Assembly: GCA_001584585.1 (NCBI GenBank) | Contig: LSYV01000292.1 | Location: 1-12,568, forward strand | DNA length: 12,568 nucleotides | Reading direction: 5' to 3' | Source: Gonium pectorale | Taxonomy: Eukaryota > Chlorophyta > Chlorophyceae > Chlamydomonadales > Volvocaceae | Part shown: piece after piece, positions 9,301 through 12,568 of the stretch | Position numbering within the stretch: the first letter of the stretch is position 1 | Layout: the number at the start of each line of letters is the position of its first letter | The notes under the pieces: generated by a model | What the model saw: only the letters and a program-made list of their open reading frames with translations | Databases searched by the model: none | What the model was told of the DNA's origin: nothing | Made by a program: the position numbers and the translations under genes

Positions 9301-11166
9301 CTCCGGGCTGCCCTGCAGCAGGATGTTGCGACTGAGCAGCACCACCTCCGTTTGGTACTCCGGGCCCCTTGGGGGGGCGATGTGCAGAACGATGGTTAGC
9401 AGGGAGCGCTCTGCTAGGACAAGAACCCAACAGCGCTCCGGCAATGCGGCACCGCCCCACAATCAGCAGTGGTGGATAGCATAACCAGTTCAACGACACT
9501 ACAGTAATTAATTCATACTTCGCTTATACGAGCCACGTGTTATGATTGCAGAGTGGCGATCGAGTAGGAAGCACGGGTCATGCTTTGAGGGTGATAGGCA
9601 GGGGTGACGCGCTCGTTGGCTTGCTGACTCTTCGAGGAACACGCACACCGTGCCATCCTGTGCGTGCGTCCTGTGCGTGCATCAACAGGTGCCATGAGAA
9701 GGGCACTGACTCTCAGCCGGTCTGTGCGGCGCCCTTGTCCGGGTCTCTCTCCGTAGTATTAGGAACCCTTCCATGCTGTCGAGTTGTTCTTCTGCACGCA
9801 CCCGTAGTGGCGAAATGTGAGCGGCGTGGTGAAGGTGATGTTCTTGCCGTCCTTGCTGATCGTATCGATGACGCGCACTTCGTTCTGATCGAGGATGGCA
9901 AGCAGCGGGAAGAATTGAAAATGGCATGCCCTACCCTGCCATACGCGAGTGGTGCCAGGGAGCAAGGGAGCAGAAGTGGCGTCCCCCGCTCTGGCGGCCT
10001 CTATGTCCGTGTCCTACCAAGCGATCACCGTCACCCTGGTGGCCTTGCCGTCCCCATCCCAAGCCCCAACTCTCACTCCAAGCTTGCACTGCCGTACTTT
10101 CCGTACCTGGTTCCTGCATTCGTCCTTCCAAATACTGGTGGGGACCGCCACCAGCTGCCCCGGCAGCCAGTTGACGGCCTTCTGCACAGCCACCCAGCGC
10201 ACGCCAGGGTAGGCCGTCTGTGACAGCCGAGTCCAGGTGGGCGTAAAGAGTGCGCCATGCACGTCCACCACGCCGTTCCCAGTTGCCTTGGGCAAGGGAG
10301 ATCGACAGGGCGATACGTCACTCCGATATTCAAGGCGGCGCAAGTAACTTGATGTGCGGGCCGCCTCGTGGGGCATACACCACAGCGTGTGCGCTTTTCA
10401 GGCACTCTAGGGGGACATGCGCTGCGCACTCTTGCCTTCACTACAATCTGATAGCACCCAACGATACAGGAGCACCAGGCCCTAGAAGCTCACGGTAAGG
10501 GTCATAAAGCGCGAGTCCACGCCGGCAGCAGGGGCAAAGGTGATGGAGATAGCACTCCGCAGGCGACAGGAAGGCGAGCCCATGGTGAGCTTCCCGTAGA
10601 TAAAAATTGTTGTAACAGTCAGGTTCATGGGCGAGTCATCGATTACCAGCTGCATCGGACAAGCCACAAAGAGGGGCAAGTTGCTTCGTGATGGTTATGA
10701 AGAGGTCGTGCGAAACGAGACAGAGCCGCCGAAACCCTCCCTGGCGGCACATGGGGCACAGGCTTGTACTGACCTCGCTGCCTTCTGGCACGACGATCCG
10801 CCGGAAGCGGGCGCCACCCGCAAGCATGCAGCCCGACAGGAGGACACGAGCGCCCGTCGGAAGCGTGACATCGGTGGCGGTTCCTGGAACTGGCACTTTC
10901 CTGGTATTGCTCCACGTTGTGTAGTTGTCCCACCGGCTCAGGGACGCGTCACAATGCGGACAGCCGGACTGGCCAGCTCCAGCCCCACATCCCGCGGTAC
11001 CGACAGCGCCGCAAGCGGGTGGGTTGTATGAAAGCTGTGGTGCCGGATAACCGTTTGGGTCGACGCAGCCCGCATTGCCTGGCACATTTCCAGTGCAGCG
11101 CGCTTGCGCAACGGCAATTATCGGCAAATGTGTCAGAACCATGTAAAGTATTGATATAAGCACCAT
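7..11166 (-). CDS. Secreted G8 / parallel beta-helix / ShKT multidomain protein, 24-exon gene (PKHD1L1/TMEM2-like)
   Basis: Modelled exons, high to low: 11166-10774, 10649-10494, 10286-10107, 9884-9802, 9367-9256, 9071-9013, 8592-8507, 8189-7987, 7584-7532, 7343-7259, 7194-7002, 6677-6608, 6420-6258, 6066-5801, 5174-4903, 4793-4736, 4424-4200, 4131-4102, 3737-3680, 3424-3326, 2927-2457, 1461-1374, 1194-805, 395-7. They total 4,182 nt (about 1,393 aa plus stop), and every junction keeps phase. Order: signal peptide (1-22), G8 domain (about 85-185), beta-helix region with YPFHFH (329-334) and EDGVE (384-388), distal TMEM2/PKHD1L1-like part with TDSDGS (823-828), then three ShKT-like Cys-rich modules (about 1136-1318). 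Known: G8 and PbH1 repeats occur in animal fibrocystin-L, TMEM2 and CEMIP, which are extracellular or membrane proteins, some with hyaluronidase activity. Inferred: a secreted matrix or surface glycoprotein. Enzymatic activity and ligand are unknown. I see no C-terminal transmembrane segment. Confidence 0.85.
396..804 (-). other. Intron 23 (409 nt)
   Basis: This intron splits the third ShKT-like module, with GTACCA at the donor and ctgcag at the acceptor. Open frames on both strands inside it (for example about 487-800 on the plus strand) are Pro/Arg/Ser-rich with no recognisable motif. I see nothing else in it. Confidence 0.75.
805..1194 (-). CDS. Exon 23: two ShKT-like modules and start of a third
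   Basis: The acceptor is gcgacgcag|TT and the donor GCTGG|GTACCA, phase 1 to 1. The first module runs from K-L-C-T-A-F-G to H-G-Y-C-A-V-T-C-G-R-C. The second runs from E-F-C-M-D-M to G-Y-C-L-D-T-C-G-V-C, with six cysteines and the classic Y-C-x-x-T-C-G-x-C ending. The third opens with L-P-C-V-D-R-L. ShKT is a small disulfide-rich fold found in many extracellular proteins, and in plants and algae often attached to prolyl 4-hydroxylases. Its presence does not by itself imply toxicity. Confidence 0.88.
1374..1461 (-). CDS. Exon 22: linker exon, 5' boundary uncertain
   Basis: The donor is CCAG|GTGTGG, phase 1. The acceptor chosen is gcgactacag|GGA at 1461, phase 0, after a C-rich tract. It encodes G-S-V-G-D-Y-T-P-P-A-I-T-T-P-Y-D-Q-W and then N-L-P-Y-C-A-Q-V-A-P-P, a proline-rich linker between the beta-rich ectodomain and the Cys-rich tail. 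An alternative acceptor, tttttcag|GCC at 1530, also phase 0, would add 23 residues including a short hydrophobic stretch. Confidence 0.68.
1462..2456 (-). other. Intron 21 (about 995 nt), longest intron
   Basis: It starts with a strong GTAAGT donor after C-P-M-K. It holds a phase-compatible 57-nt candidate exon (2076-2020) and an 11-bp inverted repeat (TTTGGTATATA at 1836-1846, its reverse complement at 1968-1978). Plus-strand frames at 1651-1833 and 2099-2482 show no domain signal. If the alternative acceptor of exon 22 is used, the intron ends at 1531. Confidence 0.65.
2457..2927 (-). CDS. Exon 21: largest exon, distal beta-rich TMEM2/PKHD1L1-like region
   Basis: The acceptor is tccctggcag|GGC and the donor GAAG|GTAAGT, phase 0 to 0, 157 codons (residues 949-1105). 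Landmarks in order: G-K-H-G-W-Y-V-H-W-T-L-G-A-P; R-Y-P-A-G-T-T-F-S-I-L; L-A-D-V-L-N-N-Q-N-G-E-V-Y-Y-F-D-G-K-L-L-Y-L-K-L; M-V-H-Y-N-V-T-A; and F-T-A-Q-F-C-P-M-K. The Y-P-x-G-T-x-F-x-I and G-x-x-Y-Y-x-x-x-x-L-x-x-K-L elements recur at the end of the TMEM2/PKHD1L1 ectodomain. N-V-T and N-F-T are sequons. Confidence 0.88.
2928..3325 (-). other. Intron 20 (398 nt)
   Basis: It runs from GTGCGT to ggcag. A minus-strand frame is open through much of it (3171 down into exon 21), and a good internal acceptor-like site (ccattacag) lies at about 3186. Exons 20 and 21 join perfectly in phase without it, so I treat it all as intron. Confidence 0.7.
3326..3424 (-). CDS. Exon 20: FKLTHDYDAGYVLQF exon
   Basis: The acceptor is tgccgttcag|CCA and the donor GGAG|GTGCGT, phase 0 to 0, residues 916-948. 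PSFKLTHDYDAGYVLQFGY, then N-R-R-Y-S-I-L-T-R-V-E, look like consecutive beta strands. It joins directly to exon 21 in phase to give L-T-R-V-E-G-I-T-G-L-T-G. Confidence 0.83.
3680..3737 (-). CDS. Exon 19: VHVVIPGYTIG exon
   Basis: The acceptor is atgcgtcag|G and the donor TGGC|GTAAGT, phase 2 to 0, residues 897-915. It encodes YPWRTVAKVHVVIPGYTIG, a strand-rich segment linking the Cys-containing part to the next beta domain. Both splice sites are close to consensus. Confidence 0.8.
3738..4101 (-). other. Intron 18 (364 nt)
   Basis: It lies between the 30-nt exon 18 and exon 19 and contains two near-identical copies of GGCC(C)AGACCCGGG at 3811-3823 and 3891-3904. No coding signal is seen on either strand. 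Confidence 0.72.
4102..4131 (-). CDS. Exon 18: 30-nt micro-exon
   Basis: The acceptor is cccgtgcag|C and the donor ATTG|GTGAGT, phase 2 to 2. It encodes D-M-S-N-I-I-T-C-D, completing G on its upstream side and W on its downstream side. It is accepted because both splice sites are strong and phase fits both neighbours. The resulting C-D-W-Y-P-W junction is a plausible continuation of the Cys-containing segment of exon 17. The preceding intron is only 68 nt and has a ctaac branch-like site. Confidence 0.78.
4200..4424 (-). CDS. Exon 17: TDSDGSFTG module exon
   Basis: It encodes H-G-P-A-T-A-T-D-S-D-G-S-F-T-G-S-G-R-P-T-I, matching the D-x-D-G-S-x-T/S-G motif in the distal part of TMEM2, CEMIP and PKHD1L1. 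Paired cysteines follow in V-C-N-A-D-N-A-T and the G-A-A-C / D-D-S-C stretches. The donor TTAGG|GTATGT, phase 2, is strong. The high end is 4424 (tgttag|T) or 4441 (cctaag|TCC), depending on the exon 16 donor. Confidence 0.83.
4425..4735 (-). other. Intron 16 (about 311 nt)
   Basis: It separates exons 16 and 17; both boundaries have alternatives. The minus-strand frame is open across it (from about 4705), but upstream of exon 17 the translation is low-complexity Pro/His/Ser without family motifs, so it is read as intron. Confidence 0.6.
4736..4793 (-). CDS. Exon 16: short exon, 3' boundary uncertain
   Basis: The acceptor is attcccatag|CT, phase 1. It encodes LLNSFVYGNTSTIHQVTH, with the sequon N-T-S. 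The donor chosen is ATGC|GTAGGA, phase 2, which fits exon 17 starting at 4424. An equally phase-consistent alternative ends the exon at 4747 (CAA|GTGACC, phase 0) and starts exon 17 at 4441. Homology here is weak. Confidence 0.6.
4903..5174 (-). CDS. Exon 15: beta-strand exon
   Basis: The acceptor is ctccttgcag|C and the donor CTGG|GTGCGT, phase 2 to 1, residues 702-792. Landmarks are F-P-T-I-Y-R-N-I-T-I-R-N-V-P-Y-K, G-S-W-Y-Q-A-A-L-F-L-F-A-S-N-D-G and M-R-N-M-R-L-V-N-V-T. Repeated N-x-x-I/V strands fit a further beta-helix layer. N-I-T and N-V-T are sequons. Confidence 0.85.
5175..5800 (-). other. Intron 14 (626 nt) with tRNA-like insert and simple repeats
   Basis: The donor is GTAAGT and the acceptor ccttgcag. 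In plus coordinates it contains a short ATT repeat (5391-5404), a GT-rich run (5463-5478), a small hairpin-forming palindrome around 5312-5337 and a tRNA-like element with A and B boxes (5233-5300). Open frames on both strands through it show no recognisable protein. Confidence 0.75.
5233..5300 (-). repeat. tRNA-like Pol III promoter element (possible SINE remnant)
   Basis: On the minus strand an A-box match TGGTTGAGCTG (5300-5290; consensus TRGYNNANNNG) is followed by a B-box-like GGTTCGAATGCC (5244-5233; consensus GGTTCGANNCC with one extra base). Between them a CTCATGA run resembles a Met-type anticodon loop. The box spacing is about 11 nt longer than in a standard class I tRNA. The flanks do not form an acceptor stem, so this is not an intact tRNA gene. 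A tRNA-derived SINE head or a decayed tRNA is the likeliest reading. Confidence 0.5.
5801..6066 (-). CDS. Exon 14: beta-rich exon with alternative acceptors
   Basis: The donor GAGGA|GTAAGT, phase 2, is strong. The acceptor chosen is ctccacatag|ACA at 6066, with a good pyrimidine tract, giving T-R-W-T-A-H-I-V-Q and then a Cys-containing stretch. A second in-frame phase-0 acceptor, aatgcag|GTT, would start the exon at 5931 and drop 45 residues. The firm core is VDGLESIDCIRG, then N-Q-L-I-N-A-D-I-N-L-N-S-A-N-S-G-F-I-I-Q-N-V-P-E. I assign it no separate domain. Confidence 0.72.
6258..6420 (-). CDS. Exon 13: RLSNTKLWLGG strand exon
   Basis: The acceptor is gtgcatag|C and the donor TCTG|GTGAGG, phase 2 to 0, residues 559-612. 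It encodes YFTDYSWHSFPAP, then F-R-L-S-N-T-K-L-W-L-G-G-F-S-I-V-S-Y-G. The N-x-K-x-W-x-x-x-x-x-x-x-x-G segment resembles the later beta-helix turns of TMEM2. The acceptor has a weak pyrimidine tract; a downstream alternative inside the exon does not preserve phase. Confidence 0.78.
6608..6677 (-). CDS. Exon 12: NLLYAKDNQTLQY exon
   Basis: The acceptor is ggcccacag|GC, phase 1, following on from I-Y-A-G-G. It encodes NLLYAKDNQTLQYQIVV and ends S-R-F-D-P at the donor CAAG|GTGCAT, phase 2. N-Q-T is a sequon. The low boundary is less certain than the high one, but it is the GT that fits exon 13 in phase. Confidence 0.72.
6678..7001 (-). other. Intron 11 (324 nt)
   Basis: It runs from GTACGG to cccacag. 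No coding motif or repeat of note is seen within it. Confidence 0.72.
7002..7194 (-). CDS. Exon 11: beta-helix exon with NTAHS motif
   Basis: The acceptor is atgttcag|GTC and the donor GGAG|GTACGG, phase 0 to 1, residues 471-535. It includes G-S-F-D-G-N-T-A-H-S-S-G-Y-H-W-G, matching the F-x-x-N-x-A-H-S motif of the family, and then G-A-A-I-Y-A-G-G. The preceding intron, at 64 nt, is the shortest in the gene. Confidence 0.85.
7259..7343 (-). CDS. Exon 10: NPYNFVTNNAASGG exon
   Basis: The acceptor is cgctacag|C and the donor TGGG|GTGAGT, phase 2 to 0, residues 443-470. NPYNFVTNNAASGGTTGYNF matches the family block N-P-x-N-x-x-x-x-N-x-A-A-G-G/S-x-x-x-G-F-W, with Y-N-F replacing G-F-W-F. Confidence 0.9.
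7532..7584 (-). CDS. Exon 9: 53-nt beta-helix exon
   Basis: The acceptor is acgtgcgcag|ACG and the donor TCAC|GTGAGT, phase 0 to 2, residues 425-442. TATLLIPSDWAASCFYI continues into T-N-P-Y-N of exon 10. The family equivalent is P-A-A-F-W-I-T-x-P-x-N, with the same spacing. Confidence 0.87.
7585..7986 (-). other. Intron 8 (402 nt)
   Basis: It runs from GTATGG to gtgcgcag, with a gctcgctcgc run in the pyrimidine-rich 3' part. No coding signal is seen. Confidence 0.75.
7987..8189 (-). CDS. Exon 8: beta-helix core with EDGVE motif
   Basis: The acceptor is catttgcag|GC and the donor CAG|GTATGG, phase 1 to 0, residues 358-424. It contains M-H-G-T-Y-G-L-V-V-V-N-N-T-A-F, then G-S-C-Y-Y-I-E-D-G-V-E-E-R-N and S-S-L-T-I-N-Q. 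The family equivalent is H-x-T-x-x-x-x-V-x-x-N-x-x-x-x-x-x-G-x-x-x-F-I-E-D-G-x-E. This is one of the clearest homologous blocks in the window. Confidence 0.92.
8190..8506 (-). other. Intron 7 (317 nt)
   Basis: It runs from GTGAGA to tttgcag. It is G-rich near the donor on the minus strand (about 8500-8465). Nothing else is recognised. Confidence 0.76.
8507..8592 (-). CDS. Exon 7: YPFHFH beta-helix core exon
   Basis: The acceptor is gtttcccag|C and the donor AGAT|GTGAGA, phase 2 to 1, residues 329-357. YPFHFHLSGDV followed by the D-N-S-V-Y-N-S-H-H-R-C run is the most diagnostic motif of the PKHD1L1/TMEM2 family (R-Y-P-I/V-H-F/W-H-x-x-G-D-V). Here the first residue is Ser rather than Arg. Confidence 0.92.
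8593..9012 (-). other. Intron 6 (420 nt)
   Basis: It runs from GTAGGT to tttcccag. A 136-codon minus-strand frame (9136-8726) runs across exon 6 and the intron, but not in the phase required by exon 5 or 7 and without family motifs. Confidence 0.72.
9013..9071 (-). CDS. Exon 6: short beta-helix exon
   Basis: The acceptor is attgcag|TCA and the donor GCAG|GTAGGT. At 59 nt, phase 0 to 2, it covers residues 309-328. SARFRGVMAYRMGNQLRVG lines up with the family run V-E-x-x-x-M-G-Q-x-x-x-x-G-R-Y-P-x-H-F-H, with N-Q where G-Q is usual. The open frame here is too short to be found without the splice context, but the phases fit exons 5 and 7 exactly. Confidence 0.82.
9256..9367 (-). CDS. Exon 5: first beta-helix strands
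   Basis: The acceptor cccccccaag|GGG has a long pyrimidine run; the donor is ACG|GTGGGT. Phase 2 to 0, residues 272-308. It encodes T-E-V-V-L-L-S-R-N-I-L-L-Q-G, the counterpart of the E-V-x-x-L-T/S-R-N-I-x-I-x-G signature of PKHD1L1/TMEM2, then A-G-G-H-V-R-I, where the family usually has F-G-G-H. Confidence 0.9.
9368..9801 (-). other. Intron 4 (434 nt)
   Basis: It runs from GTGCGT to ccccaag. It contains a 13-bp tandem duplication (TCCTGTGCGTGCG and a copy differing at the last base, 9656-9681). No coding signal is seen. Confidence 0.75.
9656..9681. repeat. 13-bp tandem duplication in intron 4
   Basis: TCCTGTGCGTGCG at 9656-9668 is repeated at 9669-9681 with only the last base changed. It is probably a replication-slippage product. 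Confidence 0.8.
9802..9884 (-). CDS. Exon 4: strand segment ending in TPLTFRHYG
   Basis: The acceptor is gatcag|AAC and the donor ACGG|GTGCGT, phase 0 to 2, residues 244-271. The residues NEVRVIDTISKDGKNITF followed by T-P-L-T-F-R-H-Y-G correspond to the family pattern E-x-x-x-I-x-x-I-x-x-D-G-x-x-I-x-x-x-x-P-L-x-x-x-H-x-G. N-I-T is a sequon. Confidence 0.88.
10107..10286 (-). CDS. Exon 3: end of G8 and G8-to-beta-helix transition
   Basis: The acceptor is cccaag|GCA and the donor CAG|GTACGG, phase 0 to 0, residues 184-243. The exon starts ATGNGVVDVHGALF and continues with W-T-R-L and V-N-W-L-P-G-Q-L-V-A-V-P-T. This matches the family segment (G-V-x-D-x-H-G, W-T-x-L, W-x-x-G-D/Q-x-I-x-V-x-x-T) seen after G8 in PKHD1L1, TMEM2 and CEMIP. 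It ends with K-D-E-C-R-N-Q, the usual acidic position before the next strand. Confidence 0.88.
10494..10649 (-). CDS. Exon 2: middle of G8 domain
   Basis: The acceptor is gatgcag|CTG. The exon encodes residues 132-183, beginning LVIDDSPMNLTV, with the later G-K-L-T-M-G-S-P-S-C run typical of the G8 core (short strands, then G-x-L-x-x-G-S). It ends FMTLT at the donor ACC|GTGAGC. Phase 0 at both ends. N-L-T and the following strands continue directly from exon 1. Confidence 0.88.
10774..11166 (-). CDS. Exon 1: signal peptide, Cys/Gly-rich leader, start of G8 domain
   Basis: The start is the ATG at 11166; an in-frame TGA at 11187-11185 closes the frame just upstream. Residues 1-22 (MVLISILYMVLTHLPI, then IAVAQA) are a typical signal peptide with a likely cleavage after A-Q-A. 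A leader follows with Cys at 24, 34, 52, 60, 69 and 72. The G8 domain opens near W85, with the characteristic P-x-x-G-x-x-x-D-V-T-L-P-x-G run (about residues 94-105) and a strand ending FRRIVVPEGSE. N81-Y-T is a glycosylation sequon. The donor GAG|GTCAGT ends the exon in phase 0. A second ATG at codon 9 is a less likely start. Confidence 0.88.
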
Positions 11167-12568
11167 GGGTTTCGTGGCACTTGCTCACTATCAGTTGAAT
11201 GGTAACACCGCTAAAATAAGAGCAAAAGGAAGATTCAAAGTGAAGAAATTGCGACAGTGTGGAGATGAAGGAGTTGTCCAGAAGCTGGAAGTTACAAATA
11301 TCAACACCAAATCGGGACGCCTCTCCTAAAATCAACTGATGAATTGACAAAGCAACTGCATTTTCTTCTCCTGGTGTGTTTGCGGAACGGAGCTCCGAAG
11401 CCAGGTTCGTAAATCACCGGCATGTTGGTTGCGGATCATTTGGGGCCCAAATGCAAAAGCGCGCAAGTGCCGAAGTGGCGAAACTACCCAGCTGCACAAC
11501 GACACGATTTTCAGAAGGTTGAACAAAACATCAAGATATACGTTTCTTTTGACTTCTGTTGCACATTTCTCTCCACCATTGCACGCCCTTTCGCCTGGAG
11601 CTAAGGCTGCCCATCCGTCGGGTTCTGGCGTCCATTCGCACGCGCGGGCGAAAGAAAGGAAAAAGATAACGTAGGCGGGAAAACCAACATGCCAAACTGG
11701 CACGGCCGCACGCCCACACACCCGCATGCCCGGGATTTAGCACCTACTCGTCACCTCGGTCGGCTGCTGAGATTTCGCCATGTGGTGTCATGGACCTTTG
11801 CAGACCCGTGCCCACCCCAGCCAGTGCCCAGCCGCAAAGTCTACTCGTAAGGAATCAAATGACATGCCCAGGAATCGCGGCTGATGCACAGCAACCTTCG
11901 AAAAAAATTGATGCTCACATCGCGTCTGCGCGATCGACGGGCGAATCGAGGAAAATTAGCGATCCGGCAAAATGGAATGAAACCTCTGTGCTACGCAACA
12001 GTAACGGCTCGCCCTAATTTTGAACACTGCAGGAGCGGCGGAGTGCAAAAGCGGCACGCGGTGTCCAATGGCGGGCTCGATATTACAAGGAGCAGGGACA
12101 TGTCGGGTCCGTATGCAGGCGGCCGTGTGCCGGCGTGGACACATGGCGGTTCGCTGGCGGTTGCAAGCCATACGGGCCAAGTGATGTGGGCCCGGTAAGG
12201 ATGCAAAGGGTAGCAGGAGCCAAGCACGTGTATGCGGGCGGTATGCGGGCGTCGACCATGCGCCAGGCCCCCCAAAATAATCCTCGGTCGGCTGGACGTG
12301 CGCATGCCCATGCCATTCGGCGGGGAAACACCACCGTCAGCGACAGACGCGGCGAAGGGTGCTGTGTGCTCAGTATCCATGCAAAAGCACAGGTTCTCTA
12401 CGGAGATCGCCGTTTGTTTGGGCGCCCTAGCTTTGTTTCCGACGGGTCCATGCAGCAAAAGCGCTTTGTTGCATCTCAGCAACGTTTGGAACGTAATAGC
12501 CAGTATCATAGGAGGTTGAGGCCTGCGGCCCGCCGGTCGGGCGCCGCGCATGCGCAAAGGGTGCGGCC
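11167..12568. other. Upstream region, no recognisable gene; probable 5' UTR and promoter
   Basis: The stretch just upstream of the start codon (11167 to about 11560) is visibly richer in A/T than the gene body and includes an in-frame TGA at 11187-11185, as expected of a 5' leader or promoter. Open frames exist farther out (minus 12557-11991, minus 11727-11332, plus 12232-12519), but none shows a domain, signal-peptide context or splice continuity that I can support. A clear TATA box close to the start is not obvious. An 11-bp tandem repeat (GTATGCGGGCG twice) lies at 12230-12251. Confidence 0.55.
12230..12251. repeat. 11-bp tandem repeat upstream of the gene
   Basis: GTATGCGGGCG occurs twice without a gap at 12230-12240 and 12241-12251. 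Confidence 0.8.

Noticed and set aside
9546..10223. 225-codon plus-strand frame, the longest in the window
   Set aside because: It runs antisense to exons 3 and 4, whose minus-strand translation matches G8-family proteins. The plus-strand product has no recognisable feature.
1..12568. Bacterial operon, CRISPR array, phage or complete transposon
   Set aside because: There are no tandem intact coding frames, ribosome-binding sites, regularly spaced repeats or transposase/reverse-transcriptase motifs. The spliced structure is eukaryotic.

Overview
The window reads as one large, intron-rich nuclear gene of a eukaryote, on the minus strand, with about 1.4 kb of upstream sequence at the high-coordinate end. 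Long open frames are few. Instead, short runs of recognisable protein sit between GT...AG introns of 64 to 995 bases. Donors are mostly GTGAGT, GTGCGT or GTAAGT, acceptors are pyrimidine-rich, and the phases join without a break. The mid-50s % GC (by eye), the many short introns and the domain content suggest a chlamydomonadalean (volvocine-type) green alga. That assignment is inference, because no rRNA or marker gene is present.

Layout on the minus strand, in transcription order: 12568-11167, upstream region with no recognisable gene; 11166-10774, signal peptide, Cys/Gly-rich leader and start of a G8 domain; 10649-9802, rest of G8 and the following strand-rich part; 9367-7259, right-handed beta-helix (PbH1-type) core closely resembling animal PKHD1L1 (fibrocystin-L), TMEM2 and CEMIP; 7194-4903, continuation of that module; 4793-2457, the TMEM2/PKHD1L1-like distal part, with a T-D-S-D-G-S motif and later beta-rich segments; 1461-7, linker, three Cys-rich ShKT-type modules and a C-terminal tail ending in TAG at 9..7.

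My exon model has 24 exons summing to 4,182 nt, a multiple of three, for about 1,393 residues. It predicts a secreted glycoprotein with many N-x-S/T sequons and no evident membrane anchor. The best-supported exons are 1 to 13, 15, 17 to 21 and 23. Exon 14 (acceptor), 16/17 (shared boundary), 22 (acceptor) and 24 (3' end) have credible alternatives, given in their entries.

The most unusual aspects are the fusion of a PKHD1L1/TMEM2-like G8 and beta-helix ectodomain to a C-terminal ShKT array, a 30-nt micro-exon beside 64-68 nt introns, and a tRNA-like (Pol III A/B box, possibly SINE-derived) element close to the 3' splice site of intron 14. No rRNA, intact tRNA, CRISPR array or complete transposon was seen.
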